A stretch of 64,000 nt of DNA from the NCBI GenBank assembly GCA_022565395.1, contig JAIUMV010000007.1:111569-175568 (forward strand), written 5' to 3'. This stretch comes from Marinobacter sp. GTDB lineage: Bacteria; Pseudomonadota; Gammaproteobacteria; Pseudomonadales; Oleiphilaceae. Position 1 is the stretch's first letter. Each line of letters begins with the position of its first letter. The translations under genes and the position numbers were made by a program. Below are positions 9,331 to 18,479 of the stretch, in pieces. The notes under the pieces were generated by a model. The model ran no database searches. It was not told the DNA's origin and saw only the letters and a program-made list of their open reading frames with translations.

Positions 9331-9831
9331 ATGAAGCTTGAGCTCGAACATGTGTATGAAAGGGATCTGGACAGTGTCCTTGCGGCCTTTTTGGACGAAC
9401 AGCATATTCTGGAGAAAAATCAGCGTATTGGCAGCCGAAATGTCAAAGTCGCCGAGCTGAGAAGGGATGATGAGGCGGCCAAGCTGGTGCTGGAGCGCGA
9501 AGTGACGGTATCCGGCAAGGTGCCAGGCATACTCGCCAGTTTCCAGCGTGAATGGAATCACGTGCGTCAGGAAGAACACTGGTTCCGCAAAGATGAAAAC
9601 GAGTGGCACTGCGAGTTCCGGGTGCGGATTGAAGGGGTGCCTGCCAAGATCCAGGGCAATATGCGCCTGTTTAACGGCGATAACGCCTGCGTTAACCAGG
9701 TGTCGCTGCAGGTGCGCTGCGATGTGCCCATGCTGGGCAAGACCATTGCACGTTACCTGATTGATGACTCACGGGAAAAGATCGAGAAGGAATACAGCAT
9801 CAGTCGCAGCCTGATCCAGGCAAGAGGCTGA
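9331..9831 (+). CDS. DUF2505 domain-containing protein
   Basis: 166 aa protein resembling the DUF2505 family, which belongs to the START/polyketide-cyclase-like helix-grip fold and may bind hydrophobic ligands. Visible features are an N-terminal strand MKLELEHVYERDLDSVLAAF, alternating strand-rich middle (VKVAELRRDDEAAKLVLERE) and a C-terminal helix (RYLIDDSREKIEKEYSISRSLI). It has no signal peptide or membrane segment. GGAGG lies 7 nt before the ATG. The gene is divergent from bioA and stands alone. Function is unknown. Confidence 0.75.
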   Translation: MKLELEHVYERDLDSVLAAFLDEQHILEKNQRIGSRNVKVAELRRDDEAAKLVLEREVTVSGKVPGILASFQREWNHVRQEEHWFRKDENEWHCEFRVRIEGVPAKIQGNMRLFNGDNACVNQVSLQVRCDVPMLGKTIARYLIDDSREKIEKEYSISRSLIQARG

Positions 9832-9885
9832 CCCCTGGCGTTGTTGAAGGGTTTAGATGCCAAAGCCTGACAACGCGGGTGTCAC

Positions 9886-9981
9886 CCTTCGACAAGCTCA
9901 GAGCTAACGGTAATCGAGTAACCGCAGGACGCCTTCCACCTCCTGCTCTACCAACTCCGTTCGCTCTGAGCCTGTCGAAGG
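9886..9981. repeat. REP-like inverted repeat pair
   Basis: Two 25-bp arms at 9886-9910 and 9957-9981 are inverted copies with two mismatches, built around CCTTCGACARGCTCAGAGC. They flank 46 nt of unique sequence in the gap between the convergent DUF2505 and metF genes. A single related half-unit occurs at 22501-22524. The core resembles REP-type intergenic sequences seen in many proteobacterial genomes. Confidence 0.7.
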
Positions 9982-10027
9982 ATGCGAGCACCTAAAGCCC
10001 GACATCAAAGGTCTGGCCGTTACGCAC

Positions 10028-10897
10028 TCAGAAGGCGATCTTGTCCCGTTTGGCGAGCCCGAGATTGTTCCAGATGTTGAGGCTGGGCTCCGCCTGGTTC
10101 AGGGTGTAGAAGTGCAGGCCCGGTGCACCGGCTGCCAGCAGCTTCTCACACATACGGGTGACTACCTCTTCACCAAACTTCACGATGCTGGCGGAGTCGT
10201 CGCCATAGGCTTCCAGCTGCTTGCGAATCCAGCGTGGGATTTCCGCGCCGCACATATCAGAGAAACGTACCAGGCTGGAGTAGTTGACGATGGGCATAAT
10301 GCCCGGCACCACTGGTAGCGTGACGCCCAGTTTTTCCAACCGGTCGATAAAGTAGAAGTAGCTGTCCGCGTTAAAAAAGTACTGGGTAATGGCGCTATTG
10401 GCACCGGCCTGTACTTTGCGGGCGAAATTCTTCAGATCTTCCTCTGCATTGCGGGCCTGGGGATGAAATTCTGGATAGGCCGCCACTTCAAGGTTGAAGT
10501 GATCACCGCTGTGTTCCCGGATAAACGCTACCAGTTCGTTGGCATAGCGCAGCTCACCGGAGGCGCCCATGCCGGAAGGCAGGTCACCGCGCAGGGCAAC
10601 AATACGGTTGATGCCGTTTTGCTTGTAGACATCCAGCAGCTCGCCAATCTCGGCGCGAGTGCCGCCGACGCAGGACAGGTGCGGTGCGGTGGAAATGCCC
10701 TGCTTGTGGAGGTTCAGTACCGTTTCTATGGTACGGTCCCGGGTAGAGCCGCCGGCGCCGAAGGTGACCGAGAAGAAATCAGGATTAACGTCAGCCAGCT
10801 GGTCACGCACGGTTTGCAGTTTTTCCTTGCCCTGGTCTGTTTTGGGCGGAAAAAATTCAAAGCTGAAGCGGCGCTTAAAGTGTTTTTGGGATTCCAT
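10028..10897 (-). CDS. metF: 5,10-methylenetetrahydrofolate reductase
   Basis: 289 aa flavoprotein that reduces methylenetetrahydrofolate to methyltetrahydrofolate, supplying the methyl group for methionine. The opening RRFSFEFFPPKTDQG is the family signature. Also visible are FSVTFGAGGSTRDRT, NRIVALRGDLPSG, and the C-terminal GAPGLHFYTLNQAEPS. It lies 65 nt downstream of ahcY on the same strand, separated by a strong hairpin, and is probably the last gene of a metK-ahcY-metF unit serving the SAM cycle. Confidence 0.96.
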   Translation of the reverse strand: MESQKHFKRRFSFEFFPPKTDQGKEKLQTVRDQLADVNPDFFSVTFGAGGSTRDRTIETVLNLHKQGISTAPHLSCVGGTRAEIGELLDVYKQNGINRIVALRGDLPSGMGASGELRYANELVAFIREHSGDHFNLEVAAYPEFHPQARNAEEDLKNFARKVQAGANSAITQYFFNADSYFYFIDRLEKLGVTLPVVPGIMPIVNYSSLVRFSDMCGAEIPRWIRKQLEAYGDDSASIVKFGEEVVTRMCEKLLAAGAPGLHFYTLNQAEPSLNIWNNLGLAKRDKIAF

Positions 10898-10915
10898 AGC
10901 CGTGATCCGTTCTTG

Positions 10916-10956
10916 CCGGGGCAGGGCGGGCTTCAGGAGCCATGCCCGTACCCCGG
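10916..10956. other. Two-step hairpin between ahcY and metF
   Basis: Outer arms CCGGGG (10916-10921) and CCCCGG (10951-10956) and inner arms GCGGGC and GCCCGT form a long GC-rich stem in the 65-nt spacer. It lacks a T-run and may tune metF expression or stabilise the upstream mRNA. Confidence 0.5.
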
Positions 10957-10962
10957 TGGTTA

Positions 10963-12357
10963 TCAGTATTTGTAGCTTTCGGGCTTGTAAGGGCCTTCCA
11001 CGGGTACGCCGATGTATTTGGCCTGATCAGGTGTGAGGGTAGTCAGTACCCCACCAAAGCCCTCTACCATGGCCTTGGCCACTTCCTCGTCCAGCTTCTT
11101 CGGCAGTACCTGCACGTAGACACCCTTGGCCTTGGCATCCGCAGGCAGGTCCGCAAACTTGCGCTCAAACAGGTAAATCTGCGCCAGTACCTGGTTGGCG
11201 AACGAGCCGTCCATGATCCGCGACGGGTGACCGGTGGCGTTACCCAGGTTCACCAGACGCCCTTCGGACAGCAGGATCAGATGGTCATTGCTGGCCTTGT
11301 CACGATAGACCACATGGACCTGGGGTTTCACTTCATCCCACTCCCAGTGCTTGCGCATGTAGGCGGTGTCGATTTCATTATCGAAGTGGCCGATGTTGCA
11401 CACCACAGCGCCGGACTTCAGGGCCTTGAGCATGTTGGCGTCACAGACGTTGACATTGCCGGTGGTGGTTACCAGAAGGTCTGTATTTTGCAGTAGGTCA
11501 CGATTGATGCTGGACTCAGTGCCGGTGTTCACGCCGTTGATGTAGGGTGAAACCACTTCATAACCGTCCATGCACGCCTGCATGGCACAGATAGGGTCCA
11601 CCTCGGTCACTTTAACAATCATGCCTTCCTGGCGCAGGGACGCCGCAGAGCCCTTGCCCACATCACCGTAGCCGATGACCAGGGCTTTCTTGCCCGCCAT
11701 CAGGTGGTCAGTACCACGCTTGATGGCATCGTTCAGGCTGTGGCGACAGCCGTACTTGTTGTCATTTTTTGCTTTTGTGACTGAGTCGTTGACGTTGATG
11801 GCGGGGATCTTTAGACGGCCTTCTTTCAGCATTTCCTGCAGACGATGCACGCCAGTGGTGGTCTCTTCTGTCACACCGTGGCATTTATCAAGCAAGTGCG
11901 GATACTTGTCATGCAGCAGGCCAGTCAGGTCGCCGCCGTCATCCAGGATCATGTTCGGCTCCCAGCCTTCCACATCTGCACCGATGGTGCGCTCCAGGCA
12001 CCACTCGTACTCTTCTTCAGTTTCACCCTTCCAGGCAAATACCGGAATGCCGGCGGCGGCGACGGCTGCGGCGGCATGGTCCTGCGTGGAGAAAATATTA
12101 CAGGACGACCAGCGTACTTCAGCGCCCAGTTCCACCAGTGTCTCAATCAGCACCGCAGTCTGAATAGTCATGTGAATGCAGCCCATGATACGGGCGCCTT
12201 TCAGCGGCTGCTCGGCTTTGTACTTCAGCCGCAGGGCCATCAGCGCAGGCATTTCCCCCTCAGCGATGGCGATTTCCTTGCGTCCGTAGCCTGCCTGTGA
12301 AATGTCACGGACCTTGTAGTCGTTGAAGCTGTTCAGTTGTTCTGCCGGAGTGCTCAT
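10963..12357 (-). CDS. ahcY: Adenosylhomocysteinase
   Basis: 464 aa NAD-dependent S-adenosylhomocysteine hydrolase. It clears SAH, the product inhibitor of methyltransferases, to adenosine and homocysteine. Motifs: [13 protein letters not shown] near the substrate site, the NAD-binding loop [29 protein letters not shown], and the C-terminal KPESYKY whose final Lys-Tyr is typical. Length matches the longer bacterial type. It sits between metK (upstream, 280 nt) and metF. I see no SAH riboswitch in the leader; control more likely comes from the SahR-type operator before metK. Confidence 0.97.
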   Translation of the reverse strand: MSTPAEQLNSFNDYKVRDISQAGYGRKEIAIAEGEMPALMALRLKYKAEQPLKGARIMGCIHMTIQTAVLIETLVELGAEVRWSSCNIFSTQDHAAAAVAAAGIPVFAWKGETEEEYEWCLERTIGADVEGWEPNMILDDGGDLTGLLHDKYPHLLDKCHGVTEETTTGVHRLQEMLKEGRLKIPAINVNDSVTKAKNDNKYGCRHSLNDAIKRGTDHLMAGKKALVIGYGDVGKGSAASLRQEGMIVKVTEVDPICAMQACMDGYEVVSPYINGVNTGTESSINRDLLQNTDLLVTTTGNVNVCDANMLKALKSGAVVCNIGHFDNEIDTAYMRKHWEWDEVKPQVHVVYRDKASNDHLILLSEGRLVNLGNATGHPSRIMDGSFANQVLAQIYLFERKFADLPADAKAKGVYVQVLPKKLDEEVAKAMVEGFGGVLTTLTPDQAKYIGVPVEGPYKPESYKY

Positions 12358-12478
12358 GATGTGCTCCTGTCATTGAATAAGTTGGCCGGTGTATCTACGA
12401 CGCCCGCGCCATAAAAGACGTATGGGGGCGGCGAAAAATCCGTGCCTGGGTGGCTTAGTTAAGCCGGGAAAAGCTTTT

Positions 12479-12626
12479 GCCACGGAATCCGCGGAACCCA
12501 CGGAAAAAACAGAAGAAAAGATTACAAGTACAGGAACAGGTTGGTGGCGGTGCCCGATGAAACGGCAACCGGCACCCAACCCTATCCCATTCTTATTCTT
12601 CCGCGTCCTTCCGTGGATTCCGCGGC
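12479..12626. repeat. Large palindromic element, copy 1 (metK-ahcY spacer)
   Basis: Arms at 12479-12505 and 12599-12626 are inverted, imperfect copies made of repeated CGGAA/CCGCGG blocks (left arm opens GCCACGGAATCCGCGGAA). The interior is about 93 nt. The arms match those of the element at 18268-18439, so this is a dispersed intergenic repeat family. It would fold into a long cruciform or RNA stem in the metK-ahcY transcript. Confidence 0.7.
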
Positions 12627-12637
12627 AAAAATTATTT

Positions 12638-13828
12638 TTAAAGCCCTGCTGCTGCCTTCAGGGCGTCTGCCTTGTCGGTCTTCTCCCACGGGAAGGCCGT
12701 GAAGGTCTTGCCGTTCACGGTCATCTCGTAGGGCTCGCGGCCGAAGTGGCCGTAGGCTGCGGTAGCGCGATACATGGGGTGCTGCAGATCCAGCATCCGG
12801 GTGATGGCGTAAGGCCGCAGGTCAAAGTGCTCGCGTACCAGCTCAATGATTTTACTGTCACTGATTTTGCCAGTGCCGAAGGTGTTGATGGAGATAGAGG
12901 TGGGCTCTGCCACACCGATGGCGTAGGACACCTGAATCTCACAGCGGTCGGCCAGGCCGGCGGCGACGATGTTCTTGGCAACATAACGGCCCGCGTAAGC
13001 GGCGGAACGGTCCACCTTGGAGGGGTCCTTGCCGGAGAAGGCGCCACCGCCGTGGCGCGCCATACCGCCGTAGGTATCAACAATAATCTTACGGCCAGTC
13101 AGACCACAGTCACCCACCGGGCCGCCAATCACGAACTTACCAGTCGGGTTGATGTGGTACTTGGTTTCGCTGGTCAGCAGTTCTGCTGGCAGTACGTGGC
13201 GGATGATCAGCTCCATCACCGCTTCGCGCAGGTCTTCCTGAGAAATGTGCTCATCGTGCTGGGTGGACAGTACCACCGCATCAATGGCAACGACTTTGCC
13301 GTTTTCATAGCGGCAGGTGACCTGGCTCTTGGCATCCGGACGCAACCAGGGCAGCAGGCCGCTCTTGCGGGCTTCTGCCTGGCGCTCAACCAGACGGTGG
13401 GCGTAAACAATCGGCGCAGGCATCAGCACGTCAGTTTCATTGCTGGCATAGCCGAACATCAGGCCCTGGGCGCCGGCACCCTGATCTTCCGGCTTCTGGC
13501 GATCAACGCCCTGAGCGATGTCGACAGACTGTTTGCCGATGATGTTCAGAACACCGCAGGTGTCGCCGTCGTAACCGACCTCAGATGAGGTGTAGCCGAT
13601 ATCCTTGATCACGTTGCGCACCAGCTCTTCCAGGTCAATCCAGGCGGAGGTGGTAATTTCGCCGCCCACAATGGCAACACCGGTTTTCACCATGGTTTCA
13701 CAGGCAACCCGGGCATTTGGGTCAACCGCCAGGATGGCGTCCAGAACGGCGTCAGAAATCTGATCCGCCATTTTGTCCGGATGGCCTTCGGACACGGATT
13801 CGGAGGTAAAGATGCTGTAATCAGACAT
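12638..13828 (-). CDS. metK: S-adenosylmethionine synthetase (MetK)
   Basis: 396 aa enzyme making SAM from ATP and methionine; cytoplasmic tetramer in the family. The N-terminus [19 protein letters not shown] fixes the start at 13828 (the frame is open further upstream). The ATP site HPDK is at 16-19, and the lysine/phosphate loops [16 protein letters not shown] and [15 protein letters not shown] are intact. Oddity: the signature loop normally GAGDQG reads GAGAQG (A120 where E. coli has D118). The gene heads the metK-ahcY-metF series and is preceded by a SahR-like palindrome 60 nt upstream. Confidence 0.96.
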   Translation of the reverse strand: MSDYSIFTSESVSEGHPDKMADQISDAVLDAILAVDPNARVACETMVKTGVAIVGGEITTSAWIDLEELVRNVIKDIGYTSSEVGYDGDTCGVLNIIGKQSVDIAQGVDRQKPEDQGAGAQGLMFGYASNETDVLMPAPIVYAHRLVERQAEARKSGLLPWLRPDAKSQVTCRYENGKVVAIDAVVLSTQHDEHISQEDLREAVMELIIRHVLPAELLTSETKYHINPTGKFVIGGPVGDCGLTGRKIIVDTYGGMARHGGGAFSGKDPSKVDRSAAYAGRYVAKNIVAAGLADRCEIQVSYAIGVAEPTSISINTFGTGKISDSKIIELVREHFDLRPYAITRMLDLQHPMYRATAAYGHFGREPYEMTVNGKTFTAFPWEKTDKADALKAAAGL

Positions 13829-13856
13829 GCGGGCTGGCTCCTTTGGTTGAGCGGTA

Positions 13857-13873
13857 CAATCCTCGTAGGATTG
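13857..13873 (-). other. Small hairpin in the metK leader
   Basis: CAATCC and GGATTG arms flank a 5-nt loop about 29 nt before the metK start codon, between the operator-like palindrome and the gene. It could affect translation; there is no evidence beyond the symmetry. Confidence 0.3.
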
Positions 13874-13887
13874 CTGGGTTAAGTTAA

Positions 13888-13907
13888 ATATCAAAAAGTT
13901 TTGATAT
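13888..13907. promoter_or_regulatory. SahR-type operator before metK
   Basis: ATATCAAAAAGTTTTGATAT is a 20-bp near-perfect palindrome in the metK/sahR intergenic space, 60 nt before metK. It is almost identical to the palindrome at 14987-15006 upstream of the ArsR-type regulator gene, as expected for one repressor binding both. Confidence 0.75.
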
Positions 13908-13937
13908 GTAATTCTACGTATCTTTTTGCTGCTCTGG

Positions 13938-14945
13938 TTACTGCATTGGGCTGGCAGATTTCCAGAATTCACGCACCTGTATCTGGAAGCCGTTGCGCAG
14001 GCCAATAAACAAGGTCTCGCCAGGGGTTAGGCCGGCGTCCATGGCCCAGGCGGTCAGCTCTTCGGGCTCAAAGCCCAGCCACAGATCGCCACAGTTGGTT
14101 CTGGCCCAATCCTGATCGTGACTACAGAGGTCACTGATCACCAGGTAACCGCCGACATTCATCAGCGCAGCGGCGTCCAGGAAAATGTCGGCCGGGCTTG
14201 GCACATGGTGCAGCACCATATTGGCTACCACCAGATCAAAGGCTTCGCCCCGTGCCAGCAGGGTGTCGGTAACGCCCTCCACCAGCTCGACGTTGTTCAG
14301 TCCCTGCTCCTCACAGGTACGGGCCGCCTTGGCCAGCATGTCCCGTGAATTGTCCAGTGCGACCACCTGCGGGCAGTGGGCTGTCAGCACTGAAAGAAAA
14401 CCGCCCTCGCCGGGGCCAATCTCCAGTGCTGAGTTCCAAACCTGTTGCTCGGCCCGCTGCTGGATCAGGGCTGCCACGGGTTCTGCATAGAGCTCGAAGC
14501 CGGCAATCAGCTCCTGCTGCTCACGGAACTGGGCCGCGTGGCGGGAGAAGAACGCCTGTGACTGCTCGGCCCGCTGATGGCGAATGTCCTCAATGCGCTG
14601 CTCAAGGTGCTGAGGCAAGGGTACCTTGTCCACTGTTTCAAAAATCTGGCGGATGGTCTGGTCCGCGAGGCTGTCACCGTGCAGGTGCAGGGTGCGCCGG
14701 TAAAAAATGGCATTACCCTCCCGCTGGGGCTCCAGCAGTCCGGCCTTGTGCATCACCTTCAGGTGGTGGCTCATACCGGATTGACGCATATCAAACAGCT
14801 GGCTCAGCTCCAGCACGCCGAAGGTGTCCCGGCGCAGTACCCGCAGCACTTCCAGGCGCAACGGATCACCGCTGGCCTTGAAGATCTGGGCCAGGTTGCT
14901 GGTGTCTATGCCGTCGGTGGCGTCAATAGATAGGGCTTCGTTCAT
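13938..14945 (-). CDS. sahR: SahR-type ArsR regulator fused to a SAM/SAH-binding methyltransferase domain
   Basis: 335 aa from the ATG at 14945 (ATG at 14966 is possible; neither has a good ribosome site). Residues about 18-90 form an ArsR winged helix ([20 protein letters not shown], then [20 protein letters not shown]). Residues about 135-330 form a class I methyltransferase fold with motif [12 protein letters not shown]. This domain order matches SahR, known in Proteobacteria as a SAH-responsive repressor of SAM-cycle genes. Lying directly upstream of metK-ahcY-metF and between two matching palindromes supports that role. A Pseudomonas homolog occupies the same place between metK and tkt. 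Confidence 0.85.
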   Translation of the reverse strand: MNEALSIDATDGIDTSNLAQIFKASGDPLRLEVLRVLRRDTFGVLELSQLFDMRQSGMSHHLKVMHKAGLLEPQREGNAIFYRRTLHLHGDSLADQTIRQIFETVDKVPLPQHLEQRIEDIRHQRAEQSQAFFSRHAAQFREQQELIAGFELYAEPVAALIQQRAEQQVWNSALEIGPGEGGFLSVLTAHCPQVVALDNSRDMLAKAARTCEEQGLNNVELVEGVTDTLLARGEAFDLVVANMVLHHVPSPADIFLDAAALMNVGGYLVISDLCSHDQDWARTNCGDLWLGFEPEELTAWAMDAGLTPGETLFIGLRNGFQIQVREFWKSASPMQ

Positions 14946-14986
14946 GGAGGGCAGTGTAGGGTGCATTGGGTGGGATCGCAATAGCA

Positions 14987-15006
14987 ATATCAAAAAATTT
15001 TGATAT
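14987..15006. promoter_or_regulatory. SahR-type operator before sahR
   Basis: ATATCAAAAAATTTTGATAT, a perfect-arm 20-bp palindrome just upstream of the sahR start, differing by one base from the site before metK. Its position implies autoregulation and possibly an effect on the divergent tkt promoter. Confidence 0.75.
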
Positions 15007-15227
15007 AGATTTTGGGCGGCGGCAGGCAGGGGCGTTGGTCGGTTACATGTCAGATTTGCCCCGGCCCGCCGGATGGGGGAAAATACGCCCTCAAATTTTG
15101 GGGGAGCCCTGAAAGTCGCCGGTGTTGCCGCAGCCGCGCCTCGGTTTTTCAGCGCCTCGTTGGACGCGGTCTCTGTGTGTGGCTGCGAACCGCCATCCTT
15201 TCTGAGAAGCTCAGCTGGAGAAAATCA

Positions 15228-17228
15228 ATGCCGTCTCGTCAAAATCTCGCCAATGCCATCCGTGCCCTGAGTATGGATGCGGTGCAAAAGGCCAAGTCTG
15301 GCCACCCCGGTGCGCCTATGGGCATGGCGGATATTGCGGAGGTGCTGTGGAATGATTATCTGACCCACAACCCTGCGGACCCGAAGTGGGCTAACCGTGA
15401 CCGCTTTGTGCTGTCCAATGGTCATGGCTCCATGCTGCAGTACTCCCTGTTGCACCTCAGCGGTTACGATCTGTCCCTGGAAGACCTGAAAAACTTCCGC
15501 CAGCTGCACGCGAAAACCGCTGGCCACCCTGAATACGGTTATGCGCCGGGTATTGAAACCACGACCGGTCCTCTGGGTCAGGGTATTGCCAATGCGGTAG
15601 GTTTCGCCATTGCCGAAAAGGCCCTGGCCGCCCAGTTCAACCGCCCCGGCCACGAGATTGTTGACCACTACACCTACGCTTTCCTGGGCGACGGCTGCCT
15701 GATGGAAGGTATTTCCCATGAGGTCTGCTCCCTGGCGGGCACCCTGGGTCTTGGCAAGCTGATTTTCTTCTATGACGACAACGGCATTTCCATTGACGGT
15801 GAAGTGGAAGGCTGGTTTACCGACGATACGCCCAAACGCTTTGCATCTTACGGCTGGCAGGTTGTACCTGGCGTGGATGGCCATAACCCCGAGGCGATCC
15901 GCGATGCCATCGAGCAAGCCCGTGCCAACACCTCACAGCCGACCCTGATCTGCTGCAAGACCATCATTGGTTTTGGCTCGCCCAACAAACAGGGCAAGGA
16001 AGACTGCCACGGTGCACCCCTGGGTGAAGAAGAAATTGCCCTGACCCGTGAGGCTTTGGGCTGGCCCCATGGCCCGTTTGAGATTCCCACTGAAATCTAC
16101 GCGGCCTGGAATGCTCGCGAGAAGGGCGGTGCTGCCCAGCAGGCCTGGGACGAGAAATTCGCCGCCTATGAAGCCGCTGAGCCGACCCTGGCAGCTGAGT
16201 TCAAGCGCCGCATGGCGGGCGAACTGCCTGTGGATTTTGAGCGCAAAGCGGATGCCTGGATTCGTGAGCTGCAGGATAAGGGCGAGACCATCGCCAGCCG
16301 CAAGGCCTCTCAGAATGTCCTCAATACCTACGGCCCGCTGCTGCCTGAGCTGATGGGCGGCTCTGCTGACCTGGCAGGCTCCAACCTGACCATCTGGAGT
16401 GGCAGCAAGGGATTGACCCGTGAAGACGCCTCCGGCAACTACATCTACTACGGTGTACGTGAGTTCGGCATGAGCGCCATCATGAACGGCATCGCCTTGC
16501 ACGGCGGCTTTGTGCCCTACGGCGCCACCTTCCTGATTTTCATGGAATATGCCCGCAATGCCATCCGCATGGCGGCGTTGATGAAGCAGCGCGCCATTCA
16601 TGTCTACACCCACGACTCCATCGGCCTGGGCGAAGACGGCCCCACCCACCAACCGGTGGAGCAGCTGGCCAACCTGCGTATGACGCCGAATATGAGTGTC
16701 TGGCGTCCGGCGGACGCGGTGGAATCTGCCGTGGCCTGGAAACAGGCGTTGCTGCGCAACGATGGCCCCACTGCCCTGATCTTCTCCCGTCAGAACCTGC
16801 CACATCAGCAGCGTGACGACGAGCAGGTGGCGGATATCGCCCGCGGTGGTTATATCCTCTCTGACAGTGTCGGCACGCCAGAGCTGATTCTGATTGCCAC
16901 GGGCTCTGAAGTGGGCCTGGCGCAGGACGCCGCCAATGCACTGCGTGAGCAGGGCCGCAACGTGCGGGTTGTATCCATGCCCAGCACCGATGCCTTTGAT
17001 GCCCAGGACGCCCGTTACCGTCAGCACGTGCTGCCACTGGATGTCACCAACCGGATCGCCATCGAAGCCGGTATTGAAGACTACTGGTACAAGTACGTGG
17101 GGCTGGACGGGCGCATTGTCGGCATGAGCAGCTTTGGTGAGTCTGCACCTGCCGCAGACCTGTTCCGTGAGTTCGGCTTCACCGTTGATAACGTGGTGGC
17201 TGTGGCGCAGGAGCTGCTGGAAAGCTGA
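15228..17228 (+). CDS. tkt: Transketolase
   Basis: 666 aa thiamine-diphosphate enzyme of the pentose phosphate and Calvin-type sugar rearrangements; cytoplasmic dimer. [20 protein letters not shown] is the standard N-terminus and fixes the start at 15228 behind CTGGAG; the frame is open far upstream but that part is not transketolase. Seen motifs: SGHPGAPMG, the TPP motif GDGCLMEG at 154-161, and [17 protein letters not shown] in the Pyr domain. Its TGA overlaps the epd ATG by one base, so the two are translationally coupled. The roughly 220-nt leader holds the sahR operator at its far end. Confidence 0.97.
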   Translation: MPSRQNLANAIRALSMDAVQKAKSGHPGAPMGMADIAEVLWNDYLTHNPADPKWANRDRFVLSNGHGSMLQYSLLHLSGYDLSLEDLKNFRQLHAKTAGHPEYGYAPGIETTTGPLGQGIANAVGFAIAEKALAAQFNRPGHEIVDHYTYAFLGDGCLMEGISHEVCSLAGTLGLGKLIFFYDDNGISIDGEVEGWFTDDTPKRFASYGWQVVPGVDGHNPEAIRDAIEQARANTSQPTLICCKTIIGFGSPNKQGKEDCHGAPLGEEEIALTREALGWPHGPFEIPTEIYAAWNAREKGGAAQQAWDEKFAAYEAAEPTLAAEFKRRMAGELPVDFERKADAWIRELQDKGETIASRKASQNVLNTYGPLLPELMGGSADLAGSNLTIWSGSKGLTREDASGNYIYYGVREFGMSAIMNGIALHGGFVPYGATFLIFMEYARNAIRMAALMKQRAIHVYTHDSIGLGEDGPTHQPVEQLANLRMTPNMSVWRPADAVESAVAWKQALLRNDGPTALIFSRQNLPHQQRDDEQVADIARGGYILSDSVGTPELILIATGSEVGLAQDAANALREQGRNVRVVSMPSTDAFDAQDARYRQHVLPLDVTNRIAIEAGIEDYWYKYVGLDGRIVGMSSFGESAPAADLFREFGFTVDNVVAVAQELLES

Positions 17229-18256
17229 TGACCCAACGCGCGCCTTTTCGTGTTGCCATCAACGGGTACGGACGTATCGGCCAGTGTGTACTGCGGGCGC
17301 TCTATGAAAATGGCTACCGCCAGCAACTGCAGGTGGTGGCCATTAACGAGTTGTCTGACCTGGCGACCATCGCCCATCTGACTCGGTACGACTCCACTCA
17401 TGGTCGTTTTCAGGGTGATGTGAGTACCGAGCAGGGCGCTTTGCTGGTCAACGGTGACCGTATTGAGGTGCTGCGCTATGCCAGCGTGGACGATTTGCCC
17501 TGGCGGGCACTGGGGGTGGATCTGGTGCTGGAATGCACCGGCTCCTTCTCTGATCGCGCCATGGCCGAGCACCATCTGGCGGCCGGCGCCCAGCGATTGT
17601 TGTTTTCACAACCCGCTGAGGCCGACGTGGATCGCACCGTGGTGTTTGGCATCAACGACGACAGTCTGACGGTGACAGACCGCATTGTGTCCAATGCCTC
17701 CTGCACTACCAACTGCATTGTGCCTGTCATTCGCGTGCTGGATGAGGCGTTGGGTATAGAGGCGGGCAGTATTACTACGATCCATGCGGCCATGAATGAT
17801 CAGCCGGTCATTGATGCCTACCATCATCACGACCTGCGCCGCACCCGCAGTGCGCTACAGAACATCGTGCCGGTGGACACCGGGTTGGCAAAAGGTATCG
17901 AACGGCTGCTGCCGCGCCTGAAGGACCGCTTCAGCGCCGTCGCCATGCGGGTGCCCACCACCAACGTGTCCGCCATTGATATGACGGTCAACGTGCGCGA
18001 GAGCGTGACGGTGGATGAAGTAAATGCGCTGCTGCGTGAAGCTGCGGGTAACGGACTCAAAGGGGTGTTGGGCTACACCGACGAACCCCTGGCCAGCGCC
18101 GACTTCAACCACGACCCCCGCTCCGCCATTGTGGACGGTGGCCAGACCCGGGTCGTGGGCGGGCGCATGGTGAAAGTGCTGTGCTGGTTTGATAACGAAT
18201 GGGGCTTTGCCAACCGCATGCTGGATGTGAGCCGGCGCTGGCTGGCGCTGGAGTGA
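17228..18256 (+). CDS. epd: Erythrose-4-phosphate dehydrogenase (GAPDH family)
   Basis: 342 aa NAD-dependent dehydrogenase of the GAPDH fold. It is called Epd rather than Gap because the cofactor strand reads VVAINELSD instead of the ND of GAPDH and because of the segments AAMNDQPVIDAYHH and DLRRTRSALQNIVP. The nucleotide motif is NGYGRIG (12-18) and the catalytic cysteine is C159 in SNASCTTNC. Epd makes 4-phosphoerythronate for pyridoxal phosphate synthesis. The tkt-epd-pgk-fba order resembles the E. coli epd-pgk-fba cluster. The product of tkt, erythrose-4-phosphate, is its substrate. Confidence 0.88.
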   Translation: MTQRAPFRVAINGYGRIGQCVLRALYENGYRQQLQVVAINELSDLATIAHLTRYDSTHGRFQGDVSTEQGALLVNGDRIEVLRYASVDDLPWRALGVDLVLECTGSFSDRAMAEHHLAAGAQRLLFSQPAEADVDRTVVFGINDDSLTVTDRIVSNASCTTNCIVPVIRVLDEALGIEAGSITTIHAAMNDQPVIDAYHHHDLRRTRSALQNIVPVDTGLAKGIERLLPRLKDRFSAVAMRVPTTNVSAIDMTVNVRESVTVDEVNALLREAAGNGLKGVLGYTDEPLASADFNHDPRSAIVDGGQTRVVGGRMVKVLCWFDNEWGFANRMLDVSRRWLALE

Positions 18257-18267
18257 TTTTTTTGTTA

Positions 18268-18439
18268 GCCGCGGAATCCGCGGAAGAACGCGGAAAAAAG
18301 AAACTGATTGGCCACGGACGACACGGACTTACACGGACAAAAAATAAATGGTTTTAAGTAGTTGTCCGTGAGTGTCCGTGTCGTCCGTGGCTAGAGTCTT
18401 TGGTCTTTAACTTCCGCGTTCTTCCGCGGATTCCGCGGC
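18268..18439. repeat. Nested double palindrome, copy 2 (epd-pgk spacer)
   Basis: A perfect 28-bp inverted repeat (18268-18295 and 18412-18439; blocks GCCGCGGAATCCGCGGAAG) encloses a second 30-bp inverted repeat (18311-18340 and 18362-18391; GCCACGGACGACACGGAC blocks) with three mismatches. Together they fill nearly the whole 223-nt epd-pgk spacer. The outer arms are shared with the element at 12479-12626. Confidence 0.85.
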
Positions 18440-18479
18440 AAATAGCTTTTTAAAAAACCTGTAAAAAACGGAACAGACT

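Noticed and set aside
12358..12637. SAH riboswitch in the ahcY leader
   Set aside because: A CCCAGGCACGGA stretch on the minus strand looks faintly like the conserved CAGGCUCGGA part, but the GAGGAGCGCUGC segment and pseudoknot partners are absent.
15012..15227. N-terminal extension of transketolase
   Set aside because: The frame is open, but the transketolase N-terminus and ribosome site fix the start at 15228.
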